From positions 717,806 through 781,805 of the forward strand of contig NW_019091451.1 of assembly GCF_001949145.1 (NCBI RefSeq): a stretch of 64,000 bases of DNA. Direction: 5' to 3'. Under the pieces are notes generated by a model. That model was given only the letters and a program-made list of their open reading frames with translations. It searched no databases and had not been told where the DNA came from. Both the position numbers and the translations under genes were made by a program. Shown piece after piece: positions 47,801 through 61,300 of the stretch (position 1 is the first letter of the stretch; each line of letters begins with the position of its first letter). This DNA is from Acanthaster planci. Its lineage: Eukaryota > Echinodermata > Asteroidea > Valvatida > Acanthasteridae.

Positions 47801-47899
47801 ACATTTGATCGTGGGGTCGTTGAATTTCGAAGTCGGGTCTGGACAATTAATACAAATTTTTTTGCAAGACTTGAATTTTCTTTCCCTTCTGTCAATAAA
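44883..47899 (+). other. Probable 3' UTR of the RNF38-like gene
   Basis: T-rich, gene-free sequence following the stop codon, in keeping with the long 3' UTRs of vertebrate RNF38. AATAAA words occur at 45996-46001, 47306-47311 and 47894-47899, so alternative polyadenylation is possible. A GT microsatellite lies at about 46411-46424. The true end cannot be fixed without transcript data. Confidence 0.5.
47894..47899 (+). promoter_or_regulatory. Candidate polyadenylation signal
   Basis: AATAAA within CAATAAAG, followed by a GT-rich stretch (ATGTGTACTTG), is the best-looking signal downstream of the RNF38-like stop. Another AATAAA at 49591-49596 could mark a longer form. Confidence 0.35.
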
Positions 47900-47919
47900 G
47901 ATGTGTACTTGCACTTGAG

Positions 47920-50900
47920 TTATTCATTTCTTTGCACCATCTTACTTTATTTCAGAAAAACGAATTAACTTATACAACAATGCTTTCAACGTCCTCAGTA
48001 GCAGTAACTCTGGCCAGCCTTTCATCTCTGGGAAAATGGACTATTGATAGTTAATTTTAAATTCCTAGTTTCTTAATTCCAAATGAAGTGACTGCTTCAC
48101 AGAGTGACAGTCCCACAACAGAAGTGCGTATTTGAAACTTGCTCCCCATGAAGTGAGCAAATCCACGTGGGAGCCCACTTGCAAAACAACCTTTAAAAAA
48201 CACAAACAAAACCAGTTCTAATGCAATTGTAAACCTAACAAGACATCAAACCCATGTCTGCCTGGAGTTGAAATGATAATGGAAAAGCGAAAAAAAAAAA
48301 ATTAAAAATTCCAAATACCCGAAGAGTCTGTGAGGAACTTGATTTTGTTCTTTGAAAGCAATAGGTGCTAGAGCAGAGCAGATGCACTCTATCTTCTTCC
48401 ACCTGATTCAACTTTTTAATTAAAAAAAAAATACTGCCACTGCTTGAAAAAACTTCCAGTTATTATTAGTGTGCCAGTATGTGTGTGTGTGCATTTATTT
48501 ACGTTAATAGTATTATCCTTAGTATTCGAATTTGCTTAGCTGAGTTAAAACCATTCATATGCCGGTATATTTGTTCTATTTTTTTGTTTTGCCTTTTAAT
48601 TTTTTTGTGTGTGCCAAAGCAATGCATCCAATACTCTTTGAGTTAATTACCAATCTCTTTTTTCCATTTGTTTTTTGTTTTTGTTTTGTTTTTTGGCTTT
48701 GTAATTTTTACTCTTTGTGTTGCTGAAACACGCTTTTTGCATCAGGATAGTTTGGGGTTCTGTAGAGGAACTTTTGAAAAGGAAGTGGAAAATCGATCAT
48801 TATGTTTGCCAATTTTCAACACGTCTATTTTCTATGATTTGGCTGCAATATTGTTTGCCCTGTCAGTGCCGCTTTTAGATTCTTTTGAACTGCCGCATTT
48901 TTTGGTGTTAGATTGAAATCTAACCCTTTCCAATGTTACCCCTTAAAGTCGGATAGTGTCCTCGTAACTGCACTTTTCATACCATAGGTGGTCACAGTGC
49001 ACCTTTTTCCATCTCCATTTTTTAGGAAGAAAGGGTGATAATCCTCTGCTGCGATGTTCTCATTGCCACTAGATTAACACTTTTTCTTCAGTCCTCGATT
49101 TTACCAGAGATCCCATGATGCTATGGTTGTATGGCACATTTGGTTTTCAGTTGCCGGGACTTATTTTACCTTATCTAATACTTGAATGGTCTCGTGGTAT
49201 TCTGGGCATATTGGTTAGACTTGTGTGGTGGTTTTGCCTGTAGTCCATTTGTATAACATCAAACCAAGACAGAAATAGGAAACAACGTTTTGTGTGCATG
49301 TTCTGTGCATGATTCTGGTGTCAGACGTTCTAGAGATGTCACAGTGGTCATTCTGCGCTTAATAGAAAGTTGGTTGAATCGACTCACAATTTTTTTAATG
49401 TCCAGTCCATTGGTGCCAGTTGGTTGATGGTAACACGGTTTGTAGGGGACTTTTAACATTTGTCTCGATGTTGGGACAAAAGTGCATCGCTTCTTAGATC
49501 CTATGCACTCTCTCACTGAGCAATTTTCATTAAGTGGCTTCTCAGATTTTTGTGTTAATCTTGTTGCTACCTCATTATTCGTATTTGTAAAATAAAATAT
49601 TGGGAACAGCACTGCATCACTACACACATATTTGTCATTGTTGGTTGTATTTTGTTTTCCTTTTTCATTCTTTTTGTCTCAAAGTAGTACGCACTTCAGA
49701 TCAATTTACCTGATGCTGTACATGACCAACTTTGTTTGTAAGGGATTTTGAATATTTATGCATATTATGCAGATGAGCATAGTTCATTTAATATTAGAGT
49801 TCATTTAACCACACTGCTTCAAGAGCTAGAAATTATCCACACATTTGATTCAGTCAATAAGAACCTCTACAAAAGAGGGAAAAAATGCCTGCTGTTCTTT
49901 TTTATATATTCTAATTCTAATCGGTGCATGGCAGGTCCGTTAGTTGGTTCTCCATGGTTTTTTTAAAAAGGGAATTGGACGCTTTTGACAAAAAGACTTA
50001 GATAAACTGAAAAGATTGCTCATGAACATTTGTATTGTGGAAAAAAAGTATGGTTCTAGATTTCTAGTTGACAATAATAAATCCTCCATATATATGTAAG
50101 GATGTTTTAATGGTGGTCTGCGGTCGCCATAGTAACTAATCAAGATATATTGAGAAATATTCAGATTTATGTATAGATGTACCTCATGATTTAGCCAGGA
50201 GTTTCTCTCAAGTAATCACACAAATGCGCAAATAACTTGTTTTCTTTTAATATGAAAACAAAAAAAACACTCACATATATATACACAAATGTACAGGTTA
50301 AGATTGGTGCATGCAACTCTGTCAGGTGATGGGCCAGTAGATCAGTTATAAATAAATGTTAAGGGTTTAGGGTACCATACCTAGCAGCATGGTTTAGCAC
50401 TTTACATTCTGTAGTACTTTGTCTTCTGTTTGAAGTGCTAATTCTTCCCGTTTTTCTGGTAACGGAGTGGTTTTTTTTTTAGATGGAATTTTTAAGTCGA
50501 GCAGAATGTTTGAGTTATGTGGAATGTAATAACGCTCGTGCACTGAATATTCGGACATGTCTGGCTGTGTCATGTCATGTTGTGACATCATTGATAGGAT
50601 GAGTTGATCAGTTCGTGTTACACTACAAACCAATGCACTGTCATTTTGTCATACTTGTCATTTTTTTATTCCACGTTTTTCTCTCTCCATTCTTCGTGAC
50701 CGCAACCCCTTGTGGGTGGGGAAAAAGTTGATCAAAAGTTACAAATATTTTTTAGAATCGATGGTACCCTGTGTGTTTAAAGACTCAATTGGTACGGTGC
50801 CACAACTTAGACCATATGCACGATAGTCTTGAAAAATTGGTACATGTATCTTAATTAAAAGCCGTAGAGGTCATGATATCACACTGTATTTACTCGCATT

Positions 50901-53900
50901 GCATTGTGGGTGCCAAGTGAGGATGTATGTAAAGATTGTTGGGTCAACCACTTCCCATTTTTTCCCCCAGAAAATTTTGGAAGCCTGAAAAAAATGAACC
51001 CAATCACTGTTGCAAATAAAAAGACAATCTTCATCTGATCTGCCATAATGCAGTGATGGCAAGTATCAGATGTCATTACATCTCATGTCAACTACATGTA
51101 CATGTACACACATTGAACTGCTTGAGCAAAAAACTCTATCATGAGAATAGAATATTTGTACATTGTATTTTGACTAGAATTAAGAGTGTCTTAGCATTAA
51201 ACTTGAAAAAAAATGAAGACAAAGACGCTGCACGTAAGTTTTACCTTTGTGTCACAAACTCAGAACTGTCAGGATATTGTAAAACGTATTGTAACAGACG
51301 TTAGTTCCTAGAAAGCTGCAAAGAATCATCAACTACCATTGACAGCAATACTACAGCTATAAGAGTTGTAATACTAATTGGTGTGAGCTCTCAATTTGGT
51401 ATTCGACTTGTTCAACATATTGTGTTGTTTAAAGTTTCTTGGAAGATATACAAGTGGATGACAGCAAACACCAGTCTGGTGGCTAGGCCATCGGTGGGCT
51501 ATTAAAAGATACACAGATTTTCCCCTTCTATCATTGGCATTCGCTGGTCGTGTGTCCTGTACATTCAGGACCCAAGAGAACTTGAAAGAGAAGTAACTAA
51601 GTCGAATGGATCCGTTTGCAAAAAATGTTTGGAGGAAAACTACTCGGTCATGGTATGATAAATTGCCTTTTTTTTTTTACTGTAATAAGTTTCCGTGCCA
51701 AGTGCATTTGCCGAGTATGCCCCATTGATGTTTGCTGCCACCCTCTGGCAAGAATTAGCCATGTCCAAATCAACTGGCTGTGGCTGGTAGTAACATGTCA
51801 ATCTATAGGAAGAGACTGATAGCCACAGGCTTCCCATATGTGGCTGCATTTTGGGGCACAACCTTCCCATCAGCCATCTTGGTGTGGTTCCCAAGGGATA
51901 TAGTGTTGGTCACCGTGAACTTGGTTGCATTCTGAAAAAGCATTGATGCCGTGAAGTGTTACAAAATTTTTCCGCCAGAAATGCGTGGAACTTTTTCCAG
52001 TATATTTTTTAACCGGATTAATTTCTCCTACTAAATACCATAATATGTCTTTTAGGAAATTCCCTGTGAATGAAAATGTAATAAGCATATTAGTTTTTAT
52101 ATATCTATTATAAGAGACTTAGCACGCAGTACTGTATATTAAATGGAAAAAAAGAAAACAGAGTGGAAAAAAGGAAAAACTCTGGGGTACCTTTGTCCCA
52201 AGCTTGCATGCATTACCGCTTCAGTATTCTTAGTATTTCACTAGTTTCTGAATCATATTAATGTCACTGAATTAAAATGAGCCAAAAAGGGGAAGTTTGT
52301 CAAAACAAATGTTTCATGCAAAGTTGGTTTTGTTTTTTTGATGTTTTGTGGGTTTAAAGTTTGAGCATATACCAGCCAGATATGATATAATACTCCACAA
52401 TTTGTACGCAGTTTACAGTTTCTCAACTTTGTATATTCCATTTGAAATGGTTGACCATGTTGATTATGTATTTCAGACTTTTTTTTTTTCACTGGTGTGG
52501 TAGAATATTTCGATGAGTGAAGTTAGCCAACACCATGATGTTCGCATTTATGGGACACACACAGATCTGAATTAGTATGTTCCTCTTTCGTTGATAAGTG
52601 AACTGACCACATTGTGTTGATCGGGGTACCATCAAGATGTTCATTTTCCTTGCACATCCGGCTAACACACATTGGCGGTTCCCATAGTTCAGAACCAAGA
52701 TATTTAAATGTCAAAGATGTCAATGCTTGTTGTATTGGAATGAGCTGACCCACTAGATTAGGAATGAAGGATACAGAAATATGGCAGAGTCTATGTTTTT
52801 GAGTGGTTGTAACGGGCCAGTGTTAAAGTATCCAGAGCAATGTATGTTGTACACACAATAACCTCTGCAGTATAGGACTGTTACGAAGCATGTGGGATTT
52901 TACTGTACATGTACTTTGCATTTTAGAGTATGGATTGTGCTAAAGAGCTGACCAATCAGAGCCATGTTTGTGTAACATTATAACCTTGTATTTGCATATT
53001 TTGCATATATTTAGCAGCCTGTATTCAGGGTGGCATTGCATACTTTTGGCTTCTTTTTTTTCTTTCTTGTTTTTGCCATTAGTTTCCTAACAAAGCAATG
53101 AGAAATTAGACGGATACATGTAACACCATTATATATTAAATTCCTCAGTTTAGTTTTGGTTTTGTAATTCCATTTTCTCCCCATGTTCAGTTCAGTAGGT
53201 CCTGTATGATTCTTTTCACTCATGTAATGGACCAATTACTCTAGCAGTAAAAAAGGATGATTATAAATAAGTGCTACTTTTCACTTGTTGAAAATCCTCT
53301 AGAAACAAAACAAACCTTCTAACAGGTTGTCACAGTAAACTTTGGGCAATGATTTGGTCAGGTAAAGAGTGGGGTACACCACTGTGGCTCAGTTTGGCGA
53401 AGGGACTCTCTTTTTTGTCGCATACTCAACATATCAACCAAAAAGGCAAAGACACCTGCTACTGCATCATCATAACCAGAAACAGTGATTTGAAAGAGGT
53501 TAAATTTTCCAAGGGAAAAATAGTTCGAACTCAGCAGTCAGACCACTGCTTTGGACTTTCCTACCTTCCCTGATATCAAATTCTTTTTATTTTGGGGAGA
53601 AAAGGTCAAGTCAAGGTGGGCTGTGAAAGCCAGCGGCAGCTGGCCCGACCTCGTTTGGACCATATATGAAAATTGTTTTTTCCCAAAACCAATGAGATAT
53701 GGGTTTTCTCAGATAAGTTTGCTAGATTGCACATACCAAATCATTGACGATTAGTATTTTATTAGGCCAGAACAAATTCCAAGGAGATTGTCTTGAGTTT
53801 TAACATTAACGCAATTAACAAAGGACAGAAAATAGCATTTATATATTGGGTATATCAAGCTCTGGTAGCTTTTAGTGATTTTTTTCTGTCAACTTTATTC

Positions 53901-55095
53901 AATGTGTGAGTGGGGTGGTATTGTTGTTTGACTGATTAATTATATAATAATGCACCATTATTACGATAGTGTGTAGTCTGAGCGAAGAGCGCCCTCTCTT
54001 GTTTGGAGAGTGACCAGGGGGAGAACGGTTTCTGAGGGCGGTTTTGCAATACACCACAGCTGCATTGTGTTATACTGAAGACAATAAATGCGCGAGTGTA
54101 AACATTACCAGCCATTTGACACCTTGCCTATTTATTTGGTTACACGAGTGATTAATCCCCAACTGCCCTTTGATTTGTCACAGAATCGGCTCTCTGGTGC
54201 ACGAGGAGACACTTAACTCAAACTTTGGTCCTTCTCCTACAGTAAGAGTACCAACACTGACCACAGAGACGTTCTTTTACTTGCAGTTTGAGTCGGTAGT
54301 CATAGATCGTCCCCATACCAGGGGCGAACTTCATTTTTGGTAGAAAAGTGTCGGAGATGGTACCCTAGTAGTGGTTATTCAGGAGCAATGTGGAAAATCT
54401 TCCATAAAGTCTGTATGGTACTAAACCAAGCAATTTATTATTGAAAAAGTCCACACAATTTCCAACAGTTTAAAGTTACGCCAAAAACAATTGTGCCTTG
54501 GGTATTACTCAAAATAATGTTCGGAAGGGTGGATCAAAAATGGTGCTTATTATTAGTGCAAAAAAAATAATTTCTACGTCTGAAATCCCCGAATTGCAGG
54601 AACGGGGTTGTATACATTTTACAGTTGTTTCCAGTGAAATGTGAGGGTTGGCTGTAACTTGGCAGAGGTGCACTCTGGAAACCAGAAGTCTGTGATGTTG
54701 GCTGTGTCGGTACTGTGAATATAAATGACTCTACCTCCTACACACGCTAAGCAAGAAAGTTACGGCTGAGCAGAGTGGTTTAGCTAGAGTGCAGTGAAGG
54801 GGATCCAGCGTAAATCAACTCTGACACCACCGCTGAGATTCTACTGAATTCTGTCCAAAGAAATTCCACCCCAACAAAATTTAGAATGACCATTGGAACA
54901 GTCCCAAGTCAAGATTACAAAAAAGGTCTTTTCTTCTGGTCTGATCGATATGACTAAATTTCTGAAGTCTCAAACGTACTTGTTAAGAGAGAGCAGTAGT
55001 AAACAAGCTGGCCAAAAGAAACGAGGGCAAATCAACACAACGGCTGTACAAGTAAGGGGAATTCTGCCCATGAGTGTTATTCCCATGCCACTTTT
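47920..55095. other. Intergenic region between convergent genes
   Basis: AT-rich DNA without recognisable genes; all frames are short. AATAAA words on the - strand at 54439-54434 and 54136-54131 are candidate ends for the NHLRC2 transcript. A GC-rich block at about 53970-54190 has some LTR-like features. A 29-base segment at 51761-51789 recurs at 57187. Confidence 0.5.
53970..54190. repeat. Possible solo LTR or other repeat
   Basis: Unlike its AT-rich surroundings, this block contains GAGCGCCCTCTC, an AATAAA word (about 54084) and a nearby GAATCGGCTCTCTGGTGC stretch that resembles sequence following Gypsy LTRs. No TG…CA boundaries with matching target duplication could be fixed, so the call is tentative. 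Confidence 0.2.
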
Positions 55096-55346
55096 TCACA
55101 TATCATGCTCTATCGTCAAGTTTACATCACCTTTTGCCCCTGAGGATTTAACCTTTAGTGGTGACTCAAAGGCTAACGCTGTCATGTGACATGTCCCAGA
55201 ATCCATCTCGCAGTAGCAGACAACTACCTCGATGCGCAGAATTGCATCGCCAGCGGCAAATGCTGTAGAGGGTACTGTCCATCGATGAGCAAGCGGAGTG
55301 TCAAAGCTGGAAATGGGCGTCTTGCCAAAGACCAGGTTGGCGGTGT
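55096..55346 (-). CDS. NHLRC2: NHLRC2 exon 8 (C-terminal beta domain, stop)
   Basis: Begins in phase 1 after TTTCTATAACAG, completing an Asp codon (G|AC). [20 protein letters not shown] aligns with the human SLEAIVSVSVFLYYCSADS block, then LAFESPLKV with ILFSQPLQI. TGA is at 55098-55096. Direct joining to exon 7 gives a segment of nearly the human length, so no exon is missing between. Confidence 0.92.
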
Positions 55347-58300
55347 CTGTTATAGAAACACATACTTGATTGTTTATTCGACCATTTCAATAAAGTTTAT
55401 CTTACTGATTATTACTGAATATGCCAATACAGCTATAAAGCTATAATAGAAATTTCCATGTATGTAGTAGCTTCATAGCAAATCTAGTTTGTCAAATATG
55501 CATGAGGGTTCTGGCTTGTTTTTTTTTCTGCAGCGAGTGCAGCCATTTCTGTCAATGGCTCCTTGGCACTGGTCACTGGTCCCAGTGTCCAGGATGGACA
55601 GAGGAAATTAGGGCAAAATGTCCAGCTTAGGGACAACCGTGCCATCACTGTTGTAATCTTGTGGCAGATAGTTTCCATCCTAAAAGGGATTTTTTCAACC
55701 CTCAGACACATTCAATGCCTCCCGAATTCAAGAGTGAAACATATAGTAAGCATCTGGGTCATTTAGTTTGGTCTACCCCTTCAAACAGCACCCCAACTGT
55801 GACCTACCCTTAATGTACGCCATCCAGGCAGTGGGGGCGCCCTTTGTCAACTTGCAGCCAGCAGGCAGCTTGACGGTCAGCTGTATACAAACAGTGCCCC
55901 CTGGGGTCACGTCAAGCACAGGACAAGAGACGACGGGAGAGCCAGCAGAAATGGCGGATTTGATTGGCTGTCCTGACAATGACATTGAGTCTAGTTCGGT
56001 GGTTGGTGGTTGAGTTGTAGATGGAAAAATTATTTTCAGCTATATGAACACAAAAATATAGGAACTCAATGGGATGAAAGTTAACCATTTTCTGCGGGAT
56101 GCAGTGCCTAAATACAGGCAATTTGGCTATATCTTGTGTTTTCAAAAATCTTCAATGATTTTTATCTTTTTTTCCTGAATACCTAAACCCCATGGAGTGA
56201 CTGTCTAGTGGCTACTCTAATCTGACAGACAACATCTTTTGACGCCTAAGAATTTCAGCCAGGCCTGCCACCTTGTAAAAAGAGCCCAGATTGTGCGGTG
56301 TTACATAAGTTTCTTTTGTTCCCAAAACTGGCACAGTGCGCTGCTGGCGTCTTTTCAAGACGCGCCAGATTAGCATGCAGCAGTATCGCTCATCAATGTC
56401 CCCGGTGGTAATCCGCTCGCACTAAATGCCATAAACAGTGGTAGAATCTTTCAAAATAATGATGGATTTCCTCCCGCTATTGACAACTGAAAAAATGTTG
56501 GCAATTCCCAGCAGCTCGGTCTTTTGTTCCGAGTACGGTCTTTTGTTACAAGGCCCTGCTCTTTTGTCTGATTTCGGGCATCCTGACTATGCGTACAAAC
56601 CCAAGGTACCCAAAACCGGGTTCCCTGGCAGGATATGGTTAATAAGTTGTCAACAAAATCAAACAGAAATGTAAACAAAGAAAAAAAAGTATGGAATATG
56701 AACCCAAACGCTTACTTTTTGGCAACAAAGGAAATCATTTAAATATAAATGAGATTATCAAATAACCAAATTGTCCAGGTTTTTACCTCTTGGACAGTTT
56801 GGTCTCTCAAATCCATCACTCTGATGGCATTGTTGTTGGTGTCTGCAACATAGAGTTTGTTGAAGGTGGGTGAAACGCAAAGCCCACCAGGCTCGTTGAA
56901 CTCCACCTCGGCCAGAATGGAACCATCCACTCTCCCAGGCTTGCCACTGCCTGCCACGGTGGTGCAGGACTTTTGCACCGGATCTACCACTTTGATCTGC
57001 GGGTAGTATATTAATCATTCAATATCAATGCATTACTCATTGAAAGATGAGAATGCAGTGAACTTACATCAAAATTCCCCATCAGGCCCTCGGACAAATT
57101 TTGCACAACGGAAACCACAGAAGTTGTCAATATTTTCACCAACGTAAAGTCTACAGTTGTTACACTGTAAAACCAAATGGTGGGCTATGTCCAAATCAAA
57201 CGGCTGAGGCTGATATTAAAGCACACGCCTATGAGAAATGGCTGCAGCCACTAACCAGTGGCTTTCATAGATGCCATGTTATTTCCAGTCAAAGCCCCAG
57301 CTCTTGGACACAGTGACAATATACATGAATGAAGAGCCTAAAGGAAGAACAGAAGGTGCAATTTTCATGGCAATAAAGGCTTCTTTGGTCGGAACTGCAC
57401 TTTGCTGATTCAGGAACAGCTGTAAATGCATGCGTTAGGGTCTCATCTCTACCAGCAAAATGAACACTCCCAACCAACCTGGTTCTGTTCAACTGATGAG
57501 GAGGTGCTTCAGCTAAAGGCAGATACATACAAAACTAACATGAAGTTAACCACTTGGTGCCAGGTGGATTTTTGAGGTTGCATGACGTAAAAGCGGGAGA
57601 TTTTCAAGATTTTCTAATTTCAAAATTCTTCAAAAAATCATAGCTTCATTTACTGGATGTTACCCACATGAATAACTGTCTGGTGACAACTCTAATCTGA
57701 CAGACAACATCCATTGATGCCAGAGTATTTCAGCCGGGCCTGCCGCCTTGTAAAAAGAGCCCAGATTGTGGGCGGTGTCATGTAATTTTCTTTTGTTCCC
57801 AAAACTGGCACAGTGCGCTGCTTACATCTTTTCAATGGGACCAGATTAGGGTGCAGTGGCATGGTATTGCTCATTGCTGGAGCGCTGGAGAGCTTTTGTC
57901 CCTGGTGGTATTCCGCTCGTGCTGAATGCCACAAACAGTGGTATTATCTCTCAAAATAAGGACGGACTTCCTCAGCTATTGACAAATGAAAAAATCTTGG
58001 CAATTCCCAGCAGCTCGGTCTTTTGTTCCGAGTACAGTCTTTTGTTACAAGGCCCAGCTCTTAATTTTGTTCGGGCTCCCTGGTTTCATGTATAAAGCCT
58101 ATGTGCCCGTGACCAGGCTCCCTGGCAGCATATGGTTAAAACTCTTTAGATGCACGTTAATCACTGGTTTCAGGAGTGCCAACCCACCTTGTGGTTGTAA
58201 GAGTCGGCAACATACAGGTGTTGGTTGAGAGGGTTCCATGCTAGGCCCAATGGGTGCTGTAACTTAGCATCGCGTCCACTGCCGTCAACGTCACCAAATG

Positions 58301-61300
58301 CAAACAGGTTCTGCGGGGAACACAGGAAATCAGGCTGAACTGCTCGCGGACAGTATTTTTGGCAAAAATGGATAGATCAGCCCACTTTAAGAATGCAGCC
58401 ACAAGACACAAATATTGACACTTGAGGATTATGTCCCCATTATTTGTATGATGGCTCACACTGCAACCTCATATTTTGCTATACTCCGAGGTACCAGCTA
58501 TGTTTGCTGCAACGGTAGGCTGTGTACAGCAGCCAGGTTCAAGTTTAACAGACTTCCTGGACTTTGTGTGTGTGTTAGGGCCAACAAAGGGATTAGACAT
58601 GCCTGACGCTGGAGATTTAGGGAACACTCAACAGTCAGCTGTACCACTGTTGCAGTCGAGACCATCACAGGACCTTTCACAAGACTATGCACATGACCAG
58701 TCACAAGTACAGGACAAGCAATGACTGAGGATTGCTTTTGTTGCAGTTCTGACCTTTTGACTAACTAGTGACTTGAATTTAGACTGGAGGTCTTGTGTTG
58801 GTCTTGTGGGCCCTTGTTAAGGTCTTGACCAAAGATCGTATAGCACTGCGTAACGGTGCAAGATGGAGAACTTCACCGTGAATACACGTAAAACATTGTA
58901 ATCGCATGGGCGTCATCGGAGCAAGCGATACGCCTGCGCAATGCACATTAATGCACAGGGGCAAGCGCCGTGGCAGGCAAGTACACCTGGTGCACCTGCG
59001 TCTGTGCATTACTGTGAACCTTGCAGGCGTATCGCTTGTTCAAATGGCACCCATGGTGATTACACCTTTTGGGCACAGTTATCCATCTTGCGCCTTCGGC
59101 GCTATACGGTATTTGGTCTTGACTACCACAGTGACGGCAGATGATCAAGACATCCTCAATGTGAACTGATCAAAGCTGTCCAGCACACAGTAATCTTAAA
59201 CATGTATAAGTTGATCCATTTCCAAGCGACCTCAGTATATCTCTGTCCCTGTAAACTTTTTCTCTTCCACGTCAACGTTTTAACTCACCATGGGGTCTAA
59301 ATCCCCACCAACAACCCCTCGGACTGCGCCGTCTTTCAGCGACACGCCGCGTATGCTGCTGCTCTCACTGTCGGCCACGAACATGCAGTTCAAGTACTCC
59401 ACATGGGGGTTGACCAAGCCGGAGGGCTGGGCAAAGCCGGCCTTCCTGGGGTAGGCATTGTTGCGGTTTTCCTCTTTGCCAGAGCCGGCATACAGCATGC
59501 AGACCTGTGCCTTGTGATCACTGAGAATTTCAAAAAAGTATGTAAAAACACCAACAGCATTTTACTCTTGCCTTTCTGACCACGCCTACTTTTCGGTCGG
59601 ACCAAAACCAAAAAGGGTTGGAAAATGCCTGATGTCTCGCAGTCATTTTACCCTCTGAGGGTTGACAGAGAATTAACTCTGTATTCTTTGGGGATAGGGA
59701 GGTTGTTCTAGTGTGTCATGCTTGTTCTAAATACGACTTAGTTTATAACTAGTGGTCCCAAAGGTTAAAAAGAACACTTATGAAGAGTAAAATCATGCCA
59801 TCTGTAGAGAAAAATTACAGTTTGACATCGGACACCTTCCAACCATTTCCCTTACTTTATCCATGTGAAAAAAATGATAAATCTCTTGTGAAGACATGCC
59901 ATGATGTCCAAGCATTTTTTGTGCCTGGAGTACAGTACCAGACATGCTCAGTTATCGCCTTAGCAGCCTCAGTCTCTTGGTCAAAGAATGCAAAGCTCTC
60001 TTTTTTAAAATGTGACGAACAAATTACAATTAATGACAAGAGTTCTGTGTCCGGCAATTTGCCTCCAAACATAACAAATTCCACCCCATCAAAGAAAAAT
60101 TCATTCTGCTCAGGAAAAGCTGAAATTATCTGAAAAACAATTTTTTTTAAACTTGCAGGTTAAAACGGTAAAAAATGGTGTCTGAAATGACACTCCTTCC
60201 CAATGAAATCATCACTCACACATTTTTGAGCCATTTACTATCTCGCAGGAATAAACCCCAGATCTGATGGCTCCCAGCCATGGCGATGAAGAGAATGCTG
60301 TCATCCGGTCCCCCTAGACACACATCCCAAGGGGAGCTCAGCACCTGCTCAGGGCCTGGAGCCCCTCCCCACTGGCACTTGTAGTCTCCCATCACCCCTG
60401 TACCCGCAATGGTAGTGACTGCCCCAGCCTTTAGGTCAATCTGAGGATGGAGTTTTAAAAATCTATGCGTACAACTGAATACATTTTTAAAACTTTGCTC
60501 TGAGAACAACCGATAGGGTGTTTATCTGGCTTCTTTGCACAATTTGGTTGAAAGAGAGGCTGAACTTGCAAAGCTGCTATTGAAGCAGAGGATATAACAG
60601 AAAATACCGTTGAGAAAATATTAGTTAACGGTAGTCACATGCAATTAACATCTTAACAGTCTTTTGCTGAACAAATGTTTCACACGCTTAGCAAATTTCT
60701 GTTCCGAGCAACTCCACTAAACAGGAAGTATTTCACATGGTTTGCCAGACGTGAGATGCAATGATATCAATGTCACATTTTTTTAGCACATTGCATCTGA
60801 AGAGCAAATTGGAGAAAATATCGATTCGTATGTTTGATAGTTAAATGGGCAAACTGGGCCAAGGAAAAAAAATTTATTTGCAGGATTCTTTTAACGTACA
60901 GATCCCACTTGGATCAAATACAGTTTAGAGTACACAAAACATTACTTTGTCTCAGATCTACTGAAGACAACTTGGTTGTAATTTGCATGAGTACAATGCA
61001 TGTTTGTTATATCAAACAAACAGTCACCTTTCTGATAGCGTGGTTCTCCGTGTCAGCCAGGTAAATGATTTCATCCTTCCACACCATACCTTGTGGCGAG
61101 TGGAACCGCGCTTTGCGGAAAGATCCATCCACAAAGCCCTTCTCAGTCCCACCGATGCAGTGAAGTACCACCCCCTCCTGCGAGGTCACCAGAATGCGAT
61201 GGTGGCCACTATCTGCCACCGCTAAATTGTTACCTTGGCCATCGATGACGATCTTTCCTGGGAAAAGGAGCGGCGAATCGGGCAGGGTGTCCTTCAACAG

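Noticed and set aside
55484-55711. Reading frame in NHLRC2 intron 7 considered as an extra exon
   Set aside because: Exons 7 and 8 join in phase 1 without it, and the joined segment matches the human length. The frame required after a candidate acceptor near 55682 hits a stop within a dozen codons.
56438-58095. Reading frames at 56438-56674 and 57856-58095 with similar translations
   Set aside because: The similarity is explained by their being the same segment of two copies of a TTAA-bounded transposable element; there is no coding signature.
59780-60133. 117-codon + strand reading frame in NHLRC2 intron 3
   Set aside because: No homology, overlaps an equally open - strand frame, and lies within an intron whose flanking exons join in phase.
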